Below are positions 5,244 through 7,427 of a stretch of DNA of 7,427 nt, in pieces. Under the pieces are notes generated by a model. That model worked only from the letters and a program-made list of their open reading frames with translations, was not told the DNA's origin and made no database searches. Made by a program: the position numbers and the translations under genes. Numbering within the stretch: position 1 is the first letter of the stretch; each line of letters starts with the position of its first letter. The stretch is from Streptosporangiaceae bacterium (GTDB lineage: Bacteria > Actinomycetota > Actinomycetes > Streptosporangiales > Streptosporangiaceae), in NCBI GenBank assembly GCA_030045215.1, contig JASIBJ010000810.1:1-7427 (forward strand). The letters run 5' to 3'.

Positions 5244-7295
5244 CTACCGCAGGGCCTCGGGCAGCGGCCCGGTGTGCAACACGGTCAGCCGGGAGACCGC
5301 CCGGGTCAGGGCAACATACAGCCGCTGCAGGCCGCGGCTCTCCGCGGCGGCTATCTGCCCGGGCTCCACGACGATGACGTGGTCGAACTCCAGTCCCTTG
5401 GCCATCGTTACCGGCACGAGCGTGACCTGCCCGCCCGCCGCCGCGCCTTCAATCACCGCGTGCGGGAGGCCGGCGCAGGCCAGGGTGTTCGCCAGGGACT
5501 GGATCTGGCCGTCGGCGGCCACCACCGCCGCAGAGCCCGGGCGCTCGAGCGCGTCCGCGCAGGCCTGCGTGACCGCGTCGGTCAGCTCGTCCGGCTCAAG
5601 CTGCCAGACGAGTAGCGCGCCCGGATCCTGCCGGACCGAGCTCGCTGGGGTCAGGTTCGGCGCGATGTGCGGCAGCAGCCTGCTCGCGAAATCGAGTATC
5701 TGCTGGGGCACGCGGTATCCGGTGTCGAGCACGCGCAGGTCAGCCTCGGGCTTGCCCAGGTGAGCGAGCATCTGGGGCCAGCTCGTTGCGGCCCAGGCCG
5801 TCGTGCCCTGGGCGATGTCGCCGAGCACCGTCGCCGAGCCGGTCGCGCACCGGCGCCCGATGGCCCGGCATTGCATCGGCGACAGGTCTTGCGCCTCGTC
5901 GACGACGATGTGCGCCAGGCTCGGTGTCCGCTCGATCAGGTCGGCCGCCTCGTCGATGAGCACGGCGTCGGCGGCGCTCCAGCGGGCCGACCCGGGCCCG
6001 CGCGGTCGGGCCTGCCACAGCACGGCCCCCAGCTCGGCCTGGTCGAGAAGCCCGTCGGCCGCGCGCTCTAGCACGGCGGCGTCCGAGAGCAGCCGGAAGA
6101 CCAGCCGGACCGGGTCGGCCTTGGGCCAGGCCTGGTCGACTGCCGCCTGCACCACCCTGGTGCGGCGCACGGCCTCGTGCGTGCGGTCGTCGCACGTCTC
6201 CCCGGCCGCCTCCATCCTGGTCAGGATCACGTGCGCGATCCGGTGCCCGAGCATGTGCCTGCCGGTGCCGTAGCGAACGCCGCGGTGCCGCAGCTCCTCG
6301 ACGAGCCCGGTGATCTCGTCGGCGGATACGCGCCATCGGCGCGAGCCGCGGACCAGCATGATCGGTTCGCTGGGCCGGGCGACCTGCTCCCACAGCGCCC
6401 GGCGAAGCACCTCGGCCATCCGGGCGTCGCCCTTGACCCTGGCCGCCTCGTCGGAGTCGGCGCCGCGGACCTGGACGGTGGCCAGCAGCTCCGCCACCGA
6501 CAGCTGGGTGACGTCCATCTCGCCGAGCGCGGGCAGCACGTTCTTGATATAGGCGAGGAACGTGGCGCTCGGGCCGACGACCAGGACGCCGCCTCGGCTC
6601 AGCCGTGACGCGTGGGCATACAGCAGATAGGCCACCCGGTGCAGGCCGACCGCTGTCTTCCCTGTTCCTGGTGCGCCTTGCACGCAGAGGGTTCGCTCGA
6701 CGTCGGCCCGGACGATGTCGTCCTGCTCAGGCTGGATGGTCGCGACAATGTCCCGCATCGGACCAGAGCGCGGCCGCTCGATCTCCTCGATCAGGATGCG
6801 GCTCGCCGGTGCCGGGCTGGGGGCTCCCGCGCCGGGCAAGCCGAAGTCTTCGTCCTCGAAGGCGGTCAGTTCGCCGCCCGCGAAGCCGAACCGCCGCCGC
6901 CGCGCCAGGCCCATCGGGTCCTGCTGGCTCGCGCGGTAGAACGGCCGGGACACCGGTGCCCGCCAGTCGACCACCACGGGCGTGCCGTGCGGGTCATGCA
7001 CGTGCCGCCGGCCGACGTGGAAGTGCTCACCGACCCGGTAGTCGAGCCGCCCGAAGAACAGCGGGGTGTCGGGCAAGTCGCGCAGCGCCTCGGCCCGCCA
7101 GTACAGGTCCGCCTTGAGGTATTCCTGCGACACGCGGTCCCCGCCCATGGCCTTGAGCGAGAGCACGCCCGAGCGCATCCGGGCCAGAAAGTCGCGGGAC
7201 TGGCGCAGGTGCTCGCGTTCGGCGGCGAGCACGTCGGCGCCCGGGTCGGTCTCGGGCAGGGAACTAGCCGCGGGCAGCGAGCTTTCCGATGGCAT
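5244..7295 (-). CDS. helR: HelD/HelR-like RNA polymerase recycling ATPase (superfamily 1 helicase-like)
   Basis: HelD-class proteins use ATP to pry stalled or inactive RNA polymerase from DNA; actinobacterial HelR also displaces rifamycin from the enzyme. The 683-residue product has an N-terminal coiled-coil region (about 20-70), a VVVDWRAPVSRPFYRA segment (107-122) typical of this class, a Q-motif-like QPEQDDIVRAD (188-198), Walker A GAPGTGKTAV (207-216), Walker B/DExQ VVDEAQDLSPMQ (464-475), GDIAQGT (492-498), YRVPQQIL (527-534), MAKGLEFDHV (631-640) and RLYVALTRA (658-666). All core superfamily 1 motifs appear intact. The start is ATG at 7293-7295, with GGAG about 9 nt upstream. It stands alone, converging on the XRE gene. 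HelR rather than plain HelD is my best guess; UvrD-type DNA helicase is less likely because of the N-terminal region. Confidence 0.87.
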   Translation of the reverse strand: MPSESSLPAASSLPETDPGADVLAAEREHLRQSRDFLARMRSGVLSLKAMGGDRVSQEYLKADLYWRAEALRDLPDTPLFFGRLDYRVGEHFHVGRRHVHDPHGTPVVVDWRAPVSRPFYRASQQDPMGLARRRRFGFAGGELTAFEDEDFGLPGAGAPSPAPASRILIEEIERPRSGPMRDIVATIQPEQDDIVRADVERTLCVQGAPGTGKTAVGLHRVAYLLYAHASRLSRGGVLVVGPSATFLAYIKNVLPALGEMDVTQLSVAELLATVQVRGADSDEAARVKGDARMAEVLRRALWEQVARPSEPIMLVRGSRRWRVSADEITGLVEELRHRGVRYGTGRHMLGHRIAHVILTRMEAAGETCDDRTHEAVRRTRVVQAAVDQAWPKADPVRLVFRLLSDAAVLERAADGLLDQAELGAVLWQARPRGPGSARWSAADAVLIDEAADLIERTPSLAHIVVDEAQDLSPMQCRAIGRRCATGSATVLGDIAQGTTAWAATSWPQMLAHLGKPEADLRVLDTGYRVPQQILDFASRLLPHIAPNLTPASSVRQDPGALLVWQLEPDELTDAVTQACADALERPGSAAVVAADGQIQSLANTLACAGLPHAVIEGAAAGGQVTLVPVTMAKGLEFDHVIVVEPGQIAAAESRGLQRLYVALTRAVSRLTVLHTGPLPEALR

Positions 7296-7397
7296 GCCTC
7301 ATCTCCTCGGCGGTAGCGGATGGTGACGCAAACGCGGGATGGCTGGCACAAGGGCATAGGAGCGTAGCAGGCGGTCGTGCCCGCGGCATCTGAATTA

Positions 7398-7413
7398 AGC
7401 CCGTCGCCGGGCT
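7398..7413 (-). terminator. Possible terminator hairpin of an upstream minus-strand gene
   Basis: AGCCCG (7398-7403) and CGGGCT (7408-7413) form a perfect 6-bp stem with a 4-nt loop. Read on the minus strand the stem is followed by TTAATTC, a short AT-rich stretch. It could end transcription of a gene lying to the right of the window, ahead of the HelR-like gene. It is short and may be chance. No other gene or clear promoter is seen in 7296-7427. Confidence 0.3.
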
Positions 7414-7427
7414 GCTACCAGACCCAG

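Noticed and set aside
7296..7427. Rifamycin-associated element upstream of the HelR-like gene
   Set aside because: I looked for a long inverted repeat in the promoter region and found only the short 6-bp hairpin at 7398-7413, which does not resemble it.

Overview
The window is GC-rich DNA from an actinobacterium. The GC-biased codon use, GTG and TTG starts with GGAGG-type ribosome binding sites, the gene order rimP-nusA-ylxR-infB with a ferritin-like pair upstream, and an XRE/DUF5753 (Scr1-type) regulator all point to an actinomycete of the Streptomyces/Streptosporangiales kind. I cannot place it more precisely from sequence alone.

Left part (1-2493, minus strand): the conserved transcription/translation operon, read right to left. 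It holds rimP (ribosome maturation), nusA (transcription elongation/termination factor), ylxR (small RNA-binding protein) and the start of infB (initiation factor IF-2, cut by the window edge). rimP and nusA overlap by 11 bp. Between ylxR and infB lies an array of GCTAGC repeats that can form a perfect 10-bp hairpin.

Middle (2494-3792): a roughly 300-bp divergent intergenic region carrying an 18-bp tandem repeat with an embedded dyad. It is followed on the plus strand by two genes that overlap by 4 bp: a predicted exported ferritin-like lipoprotein and a DUF4439 ferritin-like protein. A strong hairpin separates them from the next, convergent gene.

Right part (3875-7427): a small conserved-looking tryptophan-rich protein of unknown function (minus) is divergent from an XRE/DUF5753 regulator (plus). 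The shared 197-bp promoter region contains two abutting 8-bp palindromes and a third nearby. A large superfamily 1 helicase-like ATPase of the HelD/HelR type (minus) converges on the regulator. HelR proteins displace and recycle RNA polymerase and can protect it from rifamycins.

The core operon is ordinary. The points most worth a second look are the two non-coding repeat arrays, the palindrome-bearing divergent pair that lacks the usual DUF397 partner, the tandem ferritin-like pair, and the HelR-like ATPase.
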